A stretch of DNA of 39,364 bases, taken from NCBI GenBank assembly GCA_016191645.1, contig JACPVQ010000155.1, positions 1 through 39,364 of the forward strand. Reading direction: 5' to 3'. Shown here in pieces: positions 33,164-39,364 of this stretch (its first letter is position 1; each line of letters opens with the position of its first letter). The position numbers and the translations under genes are program-made. Source of the stretch: Candidatus Solibacter usitatus. Lineage in GTDB: Bacteria; Acidobacteriota; Terriglobia; Bryobacterales; Bryobacteraceae. The notes under the pieces were generated by a model. The model was given only the letters and a program-made list of their open reading frames with translations. It had not been told where the DNA came from and made no database searches.

Positions 33164-33252
33164 GGGCGGGCTCCAGACCCTGCCTCTGGAGAATACAAAT
33201 ACTTCCGGAGGCGATCTGGAGATCGCCTCGCAGGTCTGGAGACCTGCCCCAC
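33164..33252. repeat. Hairpin-array repeat, copy C
   Basis: Two perfect hairpins centred on CTGGAG lie at 33209-33228 (9-bp arms, AGGCGATCT) and 33230-33247 (8-bp arms, GCAGGTCT), followed by CCCCACC. An upstream CTCCAGACCC / GCCTCTGGAG part looks like decayed hairpins. It lies in the divergent gap between pilC and the sulfatase gene, upstream of both. Confidence 0.75.
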
Positions 33253-33270
33253 CTTGCGTCTGAAAGGTTT

Positions 33271-33373
33271 CAGGGAGGAGTGGTAGCTCAGGGAGGAGTG
33301 GTAGCTCAGGGAGGAGTGGTAGCTCAGGGAGGAGTGGTAGCTCAGGGAGGAGTGGTAGCTCAGGGAGTAGTAC
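33271..33373. repeat. Tandem array of an 18-bp unit, five perfect copies
   Basis: Five perfect copies of CAGGGAGGAGTGGTAGCT run from 33271 to 33360, followed by a degenerate partial copy to about 33373. Each unit contains a GGAGGAG ribosome-site-like core. The array lies immediately upstream of the sulfatase start, and a TACAAT -10-like box follows the last copy at about 33371-33376. It may affect transcription or be a slippage-prone locus. Confidence 0.9.
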
Positions 33374-33385
33374 AATCCAGGTCTT

Positions 33386-34858
33386 ATGAATCGACGAACT
33401 TTTTTGCAGACGGCGACGGGGCCTTTGGCGATGCAGGCGCAGGGGCGGCGGCGCAACATCGTTTACATACTGGCGGACGATCATCGTTACGATTTTGTGG
33501 GCGCGTTGGGGCATCCGTGGCTGAAAGGGCACACGCCGAATCTCGACCGGCTGATTAACAGCGGCGTGCATTTTCGCAACGCGTTTGTGACGAGTTCGCT
33601 TTGTTCGCCCAGCCGGGCATCGATTCTGACCAGCCTGTACATGCACCAGCACAGGATTTCGGACAACTTTTCGCCGCTCGATCCGAAGCTGCCGGTTTTC
33701 CCAAAGTTGCTGCGGGAAAGCGGATATCGAACCGCGTTCATCGGGAAGTGGCACATGGGCGGCGTCAGCGATGCTCCGCAGGCGGGGTTCGATCACTGGC
33801 TCAGTTTTCGCGGGCAAGGCGAATACGAGAATCCGGAGATCAATCGCAACGGAACGCGGCTGCGGGCGCAGGGCAACATGACGGACATCCTCACCGGCGA
33901 GGCGCGGCAATTCATTCGCGATAACGCGTCGCAGCCGTTCTGCGTGTACCTTTCGCATAAGGCGGTTCATGCGCCATTCCGCGCGCCGGACCGGCACACG
34001 CGTTTGTTCGAAGGGTTGGCCATGCCTCGCCCGAAGACGATGCCTTACAAGGACGAGTACTACCGGCAGTGGCCCGATTGGGTGCGTCTGCGGAGACCTA
34101 CGCGGCATGGCGTGGACGGAGCAATCGACAGCGACGAGGCGGTGGAGGTGCATTATCGCCGCTACTGCCAGAGTCTGATCGCAATCGACGAGAGCGTCGG
34201 GCAGATCATGAAGGAGTTGGAGTCGCGCGGGCTGCTGGAAGACACGCTGGTTGTCTATATGGGCGATAACGGGTTTCTGTGGGGAGAGCACGGGCTGATC
34301 GATAAACGCGCCATGTACGAAGCGTCCATCCGCGTGCCGCTGTTTGCTCATTGTCCGGCATTGTTCGGGAAGCAGGGGCGCAAAGTGGACGCGATGGCGC
34401 TCAATCTGGATATCGCGCCGACGTTCCTGGATGCGGCCGGATTGAAGCCCGCTGTGGGGATGATGGGACAATCGCTGCTGGGTCCGGCAACCGGCCGCGT
34501 GCCCGCAAACTGGCGGAAGGATTTCCTCTATCAGTACGCCTGGGAGCAGGATTTCCCTTACACGCCGAACATTGTCGGATTGCGGTCGGAGACGCATAGC
34601 CTGATGCACTATCCGGGGGCGTGGGATATTCCCGAGCTGTACGACATCCGCAAGGATCCGGATCAGATCAACAACCTGATCGCGGAGGCGCGCATCGGGC
34701 CGCGGATGCGCGTGCGGTATGTGGATCATATTAAAAACCCGGAGACGAAGAAGATTGTGGTGGGGATGCAGGAGCGGCTAGCGGCGATACTTACCGAGAC
34801 GGGCGGCGATCCGCGTCTATCGGGCCAGTTCAACGAAGCAGATCGATCGGCGCTGTAG
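33386..34858 (+). CDS. Exported sulfatase, formylglycine Cys-type
   Basis: A 490-residue alkaline-phosphatase-superfamily sulfatase with an N-terminal export signal (MNRRTFLQTATGPL, twin-arginine-like). Metal ligands D31 and D32 lie in ILADDHR. The maturation motif C73-S-P-S-R is the cysteine converted to formylglycine by FGE. K and H positions in GKWHMGG and the late GDNGFLWGEHG metal site are intact. The substrate is likely a sulfated glycan, but it cannot be named. No FGE or anaerobic maturase is seen in the window. It follows the 18-bp tandem array and ends 160 bp before the convergent lhgO gene. Confidence 0.93.
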   Translation: MNRRTFLQTATGPLAMQAQGRRRNIVYILADDHRYDFVGALGHPWLKGHTPNLDRLINSGVHFRNAFVTSSLCSPSRASILTSLYMHQHRISDNFSPLDPKLPVFPKLLRESGYRTAFIGKWHMGGVSDAPQAGFDHWLSFRGQGEYENPEINRNGTRLRAQGNMTDILTGEARQFIRDNASQPFCVYLSHKAVHAPFRAPDRHTRLFEGLAMPRPKTMPYKDEYYRQWPDWVRLRRPTRHGVDGAIDSDEAVEVHYRRYCQSLIAIDESVGQIMKELESRGLLEDTLVVYMGDNGFLWGEHGLIDKRAMYEASIRVPLFAHCPALFGKQGRKVDAMALNLDIAPTFLDAAGLKPAVGMMGQSLLGPATGRVPANWRKDFLYQYAWEQDFPYTPNIVGLRSETHSLMHYPGAWDIPELYDIRKDPDQINNLIAEARIGPRMRVRYVDHIKNPETKKIVVGMQERLAAILTETGGDPRLSGQFNEADRSAL

Positions 34859-34907
34859 GCTGCTCTGCACGGTCGAAAACCCACCCACGGCGACCGCTTC
34901 GCAGATC

Positions 34908-34990
34908 GGCGGGATCTCCAGATCCCGCCTGCCGCGAAGATCGCGATGACTGCCAGCAGAGGCCCTCGCCGACCTGGAGGTCGGCCCCAC
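34908..34990. repeat. Hairpin-array repeat, copy D
   Basis: Perfect hairpins lie at 34908-34929 (10-bp arms, GGCGGGATCT, centre CC) and 34968-34985 (8-bp arms, GCCGACCT, centre GG), followed by CCCAC. The spacer is not obviously structured. The block sits in the convergent gap between the sulfatase and lhgO genes and could act as a two-way terminator. Confidence 0.75.
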
Positions 34991-35018
34991 ATGCCAAGTT
35001 ATGAGAGTGGCAGTGGGT

Positions 35019-36215
35019 TCAGCCAAAAAAAGCTTCCGCCCTCGCAACAATCTCTTCGCCAATCGCCAGCGAGCACGTTGCTCCCGGGCTGGGCGCGTTG
35101 ACCACGTGCAGCATACGCGGCCCTGTAACGAAATGAAAGTCCTGCACCAGATCACCTGACGGCGTCATGGCCTGCGCGCGGACGCCCGCGCCGCCCTCCA
35201 TGAGGTCATCCATTTGAATGCAAGGAACCAATTGTTGCAGCGATTCGCAGAATAGCTTCTTGGAATAGCTGCGCCGTATTTCATCCCAGCACATGCGCGG
35301 ATAGCGCGCTAGAAAGCGCCACAGACCCGGATACGTCAATGCATCCAGCAAATCGCCCGCGCGGAAGTCGCTTTTGCGATAGCCTTCCCGCGAGTAGGCA
35401 AGCACCGCATTCGGCCCGCACTCTACGCCGCCGCCAATCATACGCGTGTAATGCACGCCGAGAAAAGGAAACTTCGGGTCCGGCACCGGATAGATGAGAT
35501 GCCGTACCAATCCTTCGCGACCCGGCTTGAGTTTGTAGTATTCGCCTCGGAATGGCACGATGCGCACGTCGCGGCGCTGCCCGGCCAACTCAGTCACGCG
35601 ATCCGAATGCAGGCCGGCGCAATTGATCACGAACGACGCCTCGTATTCCCCTTTCGCAGTGGATACCACCCATCCCGATGAAGTCTTCCGGAATCGCTCC
35701 GCTCGCGCGGAAGTCACCACCGCGCCGCCGCGGGATTGAATCACGCGCACCAATGCCTCGGCGACGCGCTTGTAATCGGCAATTCCCTCCTCCGGCACCC
35801 GCAACGCAGCCACTCCACCGGCATTCGGTTCAATCTCGCGGTACTCGGATGGCCTCATCCATTGCAAACCCTTCAATCCATTTTGCGCGCCACGGCTCTC
35901 CAGATCCTTCAATCGTGGAATCTCTTCCGCTGTAACGGCAACCACCAACTTGCCGCAAACTTCGTGGGCAATAGAATGCTCTTCGCAAAAAGCGATCATC
36001 TGCCGGATGCCACGCACGGCCATTTTCGCTTTCAGCGATCCGGGTTTGTAGTACAGCCCGCTGTGCAGCACGCCGCTGTTGTGCCCACTTTGGTGCCGGC
36101 CAACGGCCTCTTCTTTTTCCAGCACGGTAACCGTGGAATCAGGATGTTGTTCCTGCATGCGGTAGCCCGTTCCCAACCCGATCAATCCTCCGCCAACGAC
36201 GACAATGTTTTTCAT
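35019..36215 (-). CDS. lhgO: L-2-hydroxyglutarate oxidase/dehydrogenase
   Basis: A 398-residue FAD protein of the DAO family matching LhgO. It has an N-terminal Rossmann motif (VVVGGGLIGLGTGY), the signature VGRHQSGHNSGVLHSGLYYKPGSLKA, GIADYKRVAEALV, VINCAGLHSDRVTELAG and FRGEYYKLKPGREGLVRHLIYPVPDPKFPFLGVHYTRMI. It oxidises L-2-hydroxyglutarate to 2-oxoglutarate and passes electrons to quinone. It diverges from the methyltransferase-like gene 19 bp away and converges with the sulfatase gene. No related pathway gene is adjacent; the FAD/Fe-S dehydrogenase at 19521 is a candidate D-isomer counterpart. Confidence 0.93.
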   Translation of the reverse strand: MKNIVVVGGGLIGLGTGYRMQEQHPDSTVTVLEKEEAVGRHQSGHNSGVLHSGLYYKPGSLKAKMAVRGIRQMIAFCEEHSIAHEVCGKLVVAVTAEEIPRLKDLESRGAQNGLKGLQWMRPSEYREIEPNAGGVAALRVPEEGIADYKRVAEALVRVIQSRGGAVVTSARAERFRKTSSGWVVSTAKGEYEASFVINCAGLHSDRVTELAGQRRDVRIVPFRGEYYKLKPGREGLVRHLIYPVPDPKFPFLGVHYTRMIGGGVECGPNAVLAYSREGYRKSDFRAGDLLDALTYPGLWRFLARYPRMCWDEIRRSYSKKLFCESLQQLVPCIQMDDLMEGGAGVRAQAMTPSGDLVQDFHFVTGPRMLHVVNAPSPGATCSLAIGEEIVARAEAFFG

Positions 36216-36222
36216 GACCAGA

Positions 36223-36228
36223 CATAAT
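36223..36228 (+). promoter_or_regulatory. -10-like CATAAT, 6 nt before the methyltransferase start
   Basis: CATAAT differs from TATAAT at one base and is followed by six bases and the ATG at 36235. The short spacing predicts a leaderless message. It lies in the 19-bp divergent gap with lhgO. Confidence 0.4.
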
Positions 36229-36234
36229 TATCCT

Positions 36235-36819
36235 ATGCATACCCTTCGCATCGCTTCCTTGTGGGCGCTGATTGTGAATTGGCTTCTTTTCGCCGGGCTG
36301 CTGGCTTGGAACCATCTGCGTGTGCGGAAGGAGCGGCAAAGCCGCGGAATTCAGGAGGAAAGGCCGTCCATTCGCGATTCGCGGTCCATGACGGGCCTGC
36401 TGGTGGAGGGTCTTTCCTTTGTGATTGCATGGTCCTTTCCCATGCCGCATTCCTCCACACCCAGGTTTGTTTCGTCTATTGTTTTCGGATGTGTGTCCGT
36501 TCTCTTGCTGCAAGCGGCTTTGCGTCATCTTGGATTGGAATGGAGAATCAAAGCGGTGGTCACTGAGGATCACAAGCTCATCACCTCCGGCCCTTACGCT
36601 ATTGTCAGGCACCCCATATTTACCGCATTGTTCTGCTTACTGTGCGCGAACGTGCTGTTGTTGACGAACCCTATCGCGGGAGCGTCTTCTTTATTCATTT
36701 ATGCAGCCGGCACGGAGATGCGCATTCGCGCGGAGGACGGCTTGCTACAGCGCCGCTTTGGCGCGAAGTTCCAAAACTACCGGGAAGCGGTTAGAGCGTG
36801 GATTCCAGGAGTAAGATAG
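36235..36819 (+). CDS. Isoprenylcysteine carboxyl methyltransferase-like membrane protein
   Basis: A 194-residue membrane protein with about five hydrophobic helices. The C-terminal ICMT/PEMT-like motif is LITSGPYAIVRHPIFTALF, followed by the late EDGLLQRRFGAKFQNYREAVRAWIPG. The family covers membrane methyltransferases and isoprenylcysteine methyltransferase relatives; the bacterial substrate is unknown. The start at 36235 is chosen because the longer frame from 36205 would overlap the divergent lhgO gene and lacks any start signal, while 36235 follows CATAAT. The sigma-like gene follows 19 bp downstream. Confidence 0.82.
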   Translation: MHTLRIASLWALIVNWLLFAGLLAWNHLRVRKERQSRGIQEERPSIRDSRSMTGLLVEGLSFVIAWSFPMPHSSTPRFVSSIVFGCVSVLLLQAALRHLGLEWRIKAVVTEDHKLITSGPYAIVRHPIFTALFCLLCANVLLLTNPIAGASSLFIYAAGTEMRIRAEDGLLQRRFGAKFQNYREAVRAWIPGVR

Positions 36820-36822
36820 ACA

Positions 36823-36881
36823 ACAATTTAATTGTGAAGTGATTCAAGAAATAGTACTAAAGTCCTATAGGCACTTAGTAC
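36823..36881. promoter_or_regulatory. Two inverted repeats around the start of the sigma-like gene
   Basis: The first is ACAATT-T-AATTGT at 36823-36835. The second is a 28-bp interrupted palindrome at 36854-36881: GTACTAA, three bases, CCTATAGG, three bases, TTAGTAC. The second lies within the proposed first codons of the sigma-like gene. Its TACTAA/TTAGTA arms recall the half-sites of the BlaI-type operator at 16148, but with wider spacing. Regulatory use is inferred. Confidence 0.4.
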
Positions 36882-37504
36882 CGCCTAGCCCCACACTTAC
36901 TGAGATAGGCGTATTCATCACTACATCTTGGCCAAGCATCCGCGTCGATGACAGGTTAGTCCCTGGAATCATTCTTGGAGATCCCGCTGCCATCGAAATT
37001 CTGTACGGCAAAGTGCAAATTGTCGTGCGCGTTTGTATTCGCAAGCACCTTCGTGAGCAAGATCCGGAGGACCTGGTTCATGAGGCGCTAATCGGCATTG
37101 TGGAATGCATTCAGAGTGGTGGATTGCGAGATTCCGCGGCCTTGGGCGCGTTTGTCGAAGCTGTAGTCAGGCGGCAAGTTGCGGGCAAGATCCTGGTTCA
37201 GATTCGTCGCCGGAAGTACATTGACGCAGGCCGGCACACAGACGATCTGTCGTGCCTGCTGGATAATCCCGAAGCACAAGCGAGTCAAAGCGAGAGGAGC
37301 CGCATGATGCGGCAAGGTCTACTGCAACTGGTGCCTCGTGATTCCGAAATCTTGACGCGTTTCTACTTACATGATGAAGGACGCGAACAGATTTGCCGCG
37401 AGATGAAACTCACGGCAAATCAGTTTCGACTGTACAAAACGCGGGCAAAGGCGCGGCTTACGGCCTGGACACAATCCGCCAATTTGGCGCTTACCGCTTC
37501 TTAA
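36839..37504 (+). CDS. Sigma-70 family (ECF-like) factor
   Basis: A 221-residue protein. Residues about 47-135 resemble sigma region 2 (GDPAAIEILYGKVQIVVRVCIRKHLREQD, then PEDLVHEALIGIVECIQSG). Residues about 165-215 resemble region 4, with a helix-turn-helix (SEILTRFYLHDEGREQICREMKLTANQFRLYKTRAKARL). No anti-sigma gene is adjacent. The GTG start is weak: no ribosome site is visible and the first 30 residues overlap a palindrome and look unlike a sigma factor, so the true start may lie further in. It converges with the peroxiredoxin gene, overlapping by 14 bp. Confidence 0.75.
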   Translation: MIQEIVLKSYRHLVPPSPTLTEIGVFITTSWPSIRVDDRLVPGIILGDPAAIEILYGKVQIVVRVCIRKHLREQDPEDLVHEALIGIVECIQSGGLRDSAALGAFVEAVVRRQVAGKILVQIRRRKYIDAGRHTDDLSCLLDNPEAQASQSERSRMMRQGLLQLVPRDSEILTRFYLHDEGREQICREMKLTANQFRLYKTRAKARLTAWTQSANLALTAS

Positions 37505-38024
37505 TGCGGCTGCAAGCCATCTCCGCGCCGCTGATATCCACAGCGGTGTTTCCTTCTTCGATGTAGGCAATCTTGCCTTCCATATCGACAAGAAACGTCG
37601 CGCGATTGGCGATGCCGCGCTCTTCCATCAACACGCCATACGATTTGGCAACGGTTCTTTTGGCGAAATCGCTGAGCAGCGGGAAGGAGGCTTCCGTCTG
37701 CTTCGCGAACACGCCGAGACTTGGAGTGTTGTCCGTACTCACGCCGAACACCTGCGTGTCCATTCCTTCAAACTTTGCGATACCAGCCTGGTATCCTTTC
37801 ATTTCCTTTGTTCAACCACCGGTAAAGGCAGCGGGAAAGAAGGCCAGAATGACATTCTTCTTCCCCTTGTAGTCGGAAAGCTTCACGGGCTTTCCGGAAG
37901 TCGAGGGAAGAGTGAAGTCAGGCGCGGCGTCACCCACCTTAAGGTGAGTCTTGGGCGGCGCGTTTTGAGCGAGCAGACCGGCAGCCGGAATCGCGGCAGC
38001 CATCAGGAATTTGCCTCGGGTCAT
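37491..38024 (-). CDS. Peroxiredoxin with selenocysteine at the peroxidatic position (UGA recoded)
   Basis: A 177-residue AhpC/TSA-type peroxiredoxin with an export signal ([20 protein letters not shown]). It has [25 protein letters not shown], then FFPAAFTGG, an in-frame TGA at 37812-37814, then [28 protein letters not shown] and [15 protein letters not shown]. The TGA is residue 71, exactly where the peroxidatic cysteine of the TxxC motif belongs. Both parts are in the same frame and together make a full-length protein. A perfect hairpin 16 nt downstream fits a bacterial SECIS. The enzyme would reduce peroxides with selenocysteine. The alternative is a nonsense-mutated pseudogene. A strong AGGAGG ribosome site precedes the ATG. 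Confidence 0.88.
37779..37795 (-). promoter_or_regulatory. Candidate bacterial SECIS hairpin
   Basis: In the mRNA the arms GAUACCA and UGGUAUC pair perfectly around GGC, starting 16 nt after the UGA; the loop lies 23 nt after it. With a 6-bp stem the loop is AGGCU, close to the AGGUCU loop of the E. coli fdhF SECIS. The distance is within the range used by SelB. There is no bulged U in the stem. Confidence 0.7.
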
Positions 38025-38092
38025 AGATCCTCCTGTTAGAAGGTATCAATGAGAGACGCTATCCTGCAACCCCACCGTCTACGCTCCCGTCA

Positions 38093-38098
38093 TATGCT
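38093..38098 (+). promoter_or_regulatory. -10-like TATGCT, 6 nt before the start at 38105
   Basis: TATGCT is followed by six bases and the ATG, with no ribosome site. This is the same spacing as the TATAAT at 1847 and the CATAAT at 36223. Confidence 0.35.
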
Positions 38099-38104
38099 AT
38101 TACC

Positions 38105-39139
38105 ATGGCAGTTCGGATTGTCCTCTCAGTGCTCCTCTTACTCAGCGGCGTTTTTGGCCAAACGCCGGCGACGGAAACCAAGAAGCAAAGCGCGGAACCA
38201 TCCTGCGTACCAAATGAAGAAGGAGCGCCGCCGCGACTTCGCAGGGGCCGCCCCGGAGACCGTCCGGAGAAACCGCCGTGTGAAACAATCGCCGTTCCCA
38301 TCGGCGCGCCAACACCTGTCTCGCCTGTGGAGCCGGGGGAGCGCTCGACGGCCGCTGCTCCCCGGGCTGAAGACGCACCTGTGCGCGTGCCTGACAGGCC
38401 CTTGACCCTCATCGAGAAGGCTCAAATCAATGCGCTGGAGTATACGTCGAAGCTGCCGAACTTCCTGTGCGAGCAATTGATTCGCCGCTATCAATCGCCC
38501 ACACGCCGCGCCGATTGGGCTATGCAGGATTTTGTCACCGTGGATGTCGCCTACTTCGAAGGACGTGAGGAGTATCGCAACGCCAAAAGAAATACGAAGA
38601 AGGTGGAATGGAAATCCCTCAAAGAAAGCGGAACTTTCTCAGAAGGGGAGTATGGAACTACTCTTCAGGACGTGATGCATCCCGCCACGAACGCAAATTT
38701 CAGACGCCGCGGAATGGATTCACTGGGCGGTACCGAAACCGAGGTCTATGACTTTGTCGTGGAGAAAGCCAACTCGCACTGGCTGCTTGCGTTTGGGGAT
38801 CAGCAAACCAAGCCCAAGTACCGCGGCGCTATTTGGATTGATAAAAAAGACAACATGGTGCGGCGTGTGGAAATGGAAGCGATGGAACTGCCCGGAAGTT
38901 TTCCCGTCAGCATGGCTGAGACCATTCTTGAGTACGGCCCGGCGCGCATCGACAACAAGACCTACATTCTTCCCGTAAAGTCCGAGAACCTGGCCTGCTT
39001 CCGGAGCAATCCGGGTTGCGCGCGCAATGAATTGGAGTTTCGGAACTATCGCAAATTTACCGCTCAGTCCACCATCTCAACTACCGAATCGACGGTTAGC
39101 TTCGATTCCGATGCAAAGCCGCCGGCGAAAAAACAATAG
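38105..39139 (+). CDS. Secreted acidobacterial protein of unknown function
   Basis: A 344-residue protein with a signal peptide (MAVRIVLSVLLLLSGVFGQ), a Pro/Arg/Glu-rich low-complexity segment (about 25-100) and a beta-rich domain. Motifs include YTSKLPNFLCEQLIRRYQSP, RGMDSLGGTETEVYDFVVEKANSHW and the late YRGAIWIDKKDNMVRRVEMEAMELP. The LPNFLC-x-Q-x-xRR segment recurs in acidobacterial outer-envelope hypothetical proteins as far as I recall; no function is known. It diverges from the peroxiredoxin gene, 80 bp apart. Confidence 0.75.
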   Translation: MAVRIVLSVLLLLSGVFGQTPATETKKQSAEPSCVPNEEGAPPRLRRGRPGDRPEKPPCETIAVPIGAPTPVSPVEPGERSTAAAPRAEDAPVRVPDRPLTLIEKAQINALEYTSKLPNFLCEQLIRRYQSPTRRADWAMQDFVTVDVAYFEGREEYRNAKRNTKKVEWKSLKESGTFSEGEYGTTLQDVMHPATNANFRRRGMDSLGGTETEVYDFVVEKANSHWLLAFGDQQTKPKYRGAIWIDKKDNMVRRVEMEAMELPGSFPVSMAETILEYGPARIDNKTYILPVKSENLACFRSNPGCARNELEFRNYRKFTAQSTISTTESTVSFDSDAKPPAKKQ

Positions 39140-39220
39140 CGGTTTTCTTTTTACAATCAATCAGATACGCACTTTTCGGCGCTTCTAGTTCTAAGTAAAA
39201 GGGCCTAACGCCTCACCGTA

Positions 39221-39364
39221 CTATCCCCTTAGTTTTCGCACTAGGACGAGGCTTGATCTAGTCCCAAAGAATTGGAAGAGTTGGGGGACTAAGATTCCCA
39301 CCGCAGTTACATAGGCCGCTACAAAAGCGACGCGTAAATTGGGATTGTGATGAAACGCGCCGCA
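39221..39364 (-). CDS. Possible partial membrane protein, C-terminal end only
   Basis: On the minus strand an open frame of 47 residues enters from the right edge and stops at 39221-39223. It contains HHNPNLRVAFVAAYVTAVGILVPQLFQFF, a likely membrane helix with a charged tail (LVRKLRG). There is no start within the window, so it may be the end of a larger gene. Codon use is less GC-biased than in neighbours, and chance is possible. Between 39140 and 39220 I see nothing. Confidence 0.35.
   Translation of the reverse strand, partial: CGAFHHNPNLRVAFVAAYVTAVGILVPQLFQFFGTRSSLVLVRKLRG

Noticed and set aside
33271-33373. CRISPR array
   Set aside because: The 18-bp units are head-to-tail with no spacers, and no cas genes are in the window.
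33271-33373. tRNA fragments, because each unit contains GGTAGCTCAG, like a tRNA D-arm
   Set aside because: No anticodon arm, T-arm or acceptor stem can be formed; the resemblance is limited to about ten bases.
33113-34729. Long minus-strand open frame opposite the sulfatase gene, with an LPLLPE repeat
   Set aside because: It is antisense to a clear sulfatase with intact motifs; the repeat is only the translation of the 18-bp array.
37491-38024. Two separate genes or a frameshifted pseudogene at the peroxiredoxin locus
   Set aside because: Both parts are in the same frame, the only interruption is a TGA at the catalytic cysteine, all other motifs are intact, and a SECIS-like hairpin follows.

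Overview
The window looks like chromosomal DNA of an Acidobacteriota member, most likely of the Solibacter/Bryobacter type. This is inferred from gene content, not from a marker gene. Supporting families are the VWFA-related acidobacterial protein, paired DUF1549/DUF1553 cytochrome and DUF1501 proteins, a BlaI/M56-TonB pair, a Nramp-like carrier without the DPGN motif, and the high GC content. No rRNA, complete tRNA, phage, transposase or CRISPR array was found.

Layout. 1-465: an AT-rich edge followed by the C-terminal remnant of a PHP-type protein. 467-4507: a Tat-type enolase-superfamily protein, Ku, a HicBA toxin-antitoxin pair and an MFS carrier. 4543-7575: a large SF1 helicase with an N-terminal RelE/ParE-like segment and a C-terminal zinc-ribbon-like segment. 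7636-9009: the Nramp-like carrier. 9149-16150 (minus): a BlaI repressor, an M56 peptidase with two TonB C-terminal domains, an unknown protein, a DUF1549/DUF1553 cytochrome protein and a DUF1501 protein, probably one operon. 16202-18298: the VWFA protein. 18361-23608 (plus): aminotransferase, FAD/Fe-S 2-hydroxyacid dehydrogenase and MatC-like carrier, joined by ATGA overlaps. 33109-23614 (minus): type IV pilus/type II secretion genes (pilC, pilB, pilM, pilN, pilO, a PilP/GspC-like gene, a pseudopilin) running into accA and a small membrane protein, with a VapBC pair inserted on the opposite strand between pilC and pilB. 33386-39364: sulfatase, L-2-hydroxyglutarate oxidase, isoprenylcysteine methyltransferase-like protein, a sigma-like factor, a peroxiredoxin, a secreted unknown protein and a partial gene at the edge.

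The strongest observation is the peroxiredoxin at 37491-38024. Its peroxidatic cysteine codon is an in-frame TGA, and a perfect 7-bp hairpin starts 16 nt downstream. It is therefore best read as a selenocysteine protein. The second is a dispersed family of hairpin-array repeats (9047-9148, 26135-26290, 33164-33252, 34908-34990). One copy lies in frame inside the pseudopilin leader and another supplies the early stop of the DUF1501 gene. Several genes have a -10-like hexamer only 6-7 nt before the start codon and no ribosome binding site, which suggests leaderless transcripts are common here.
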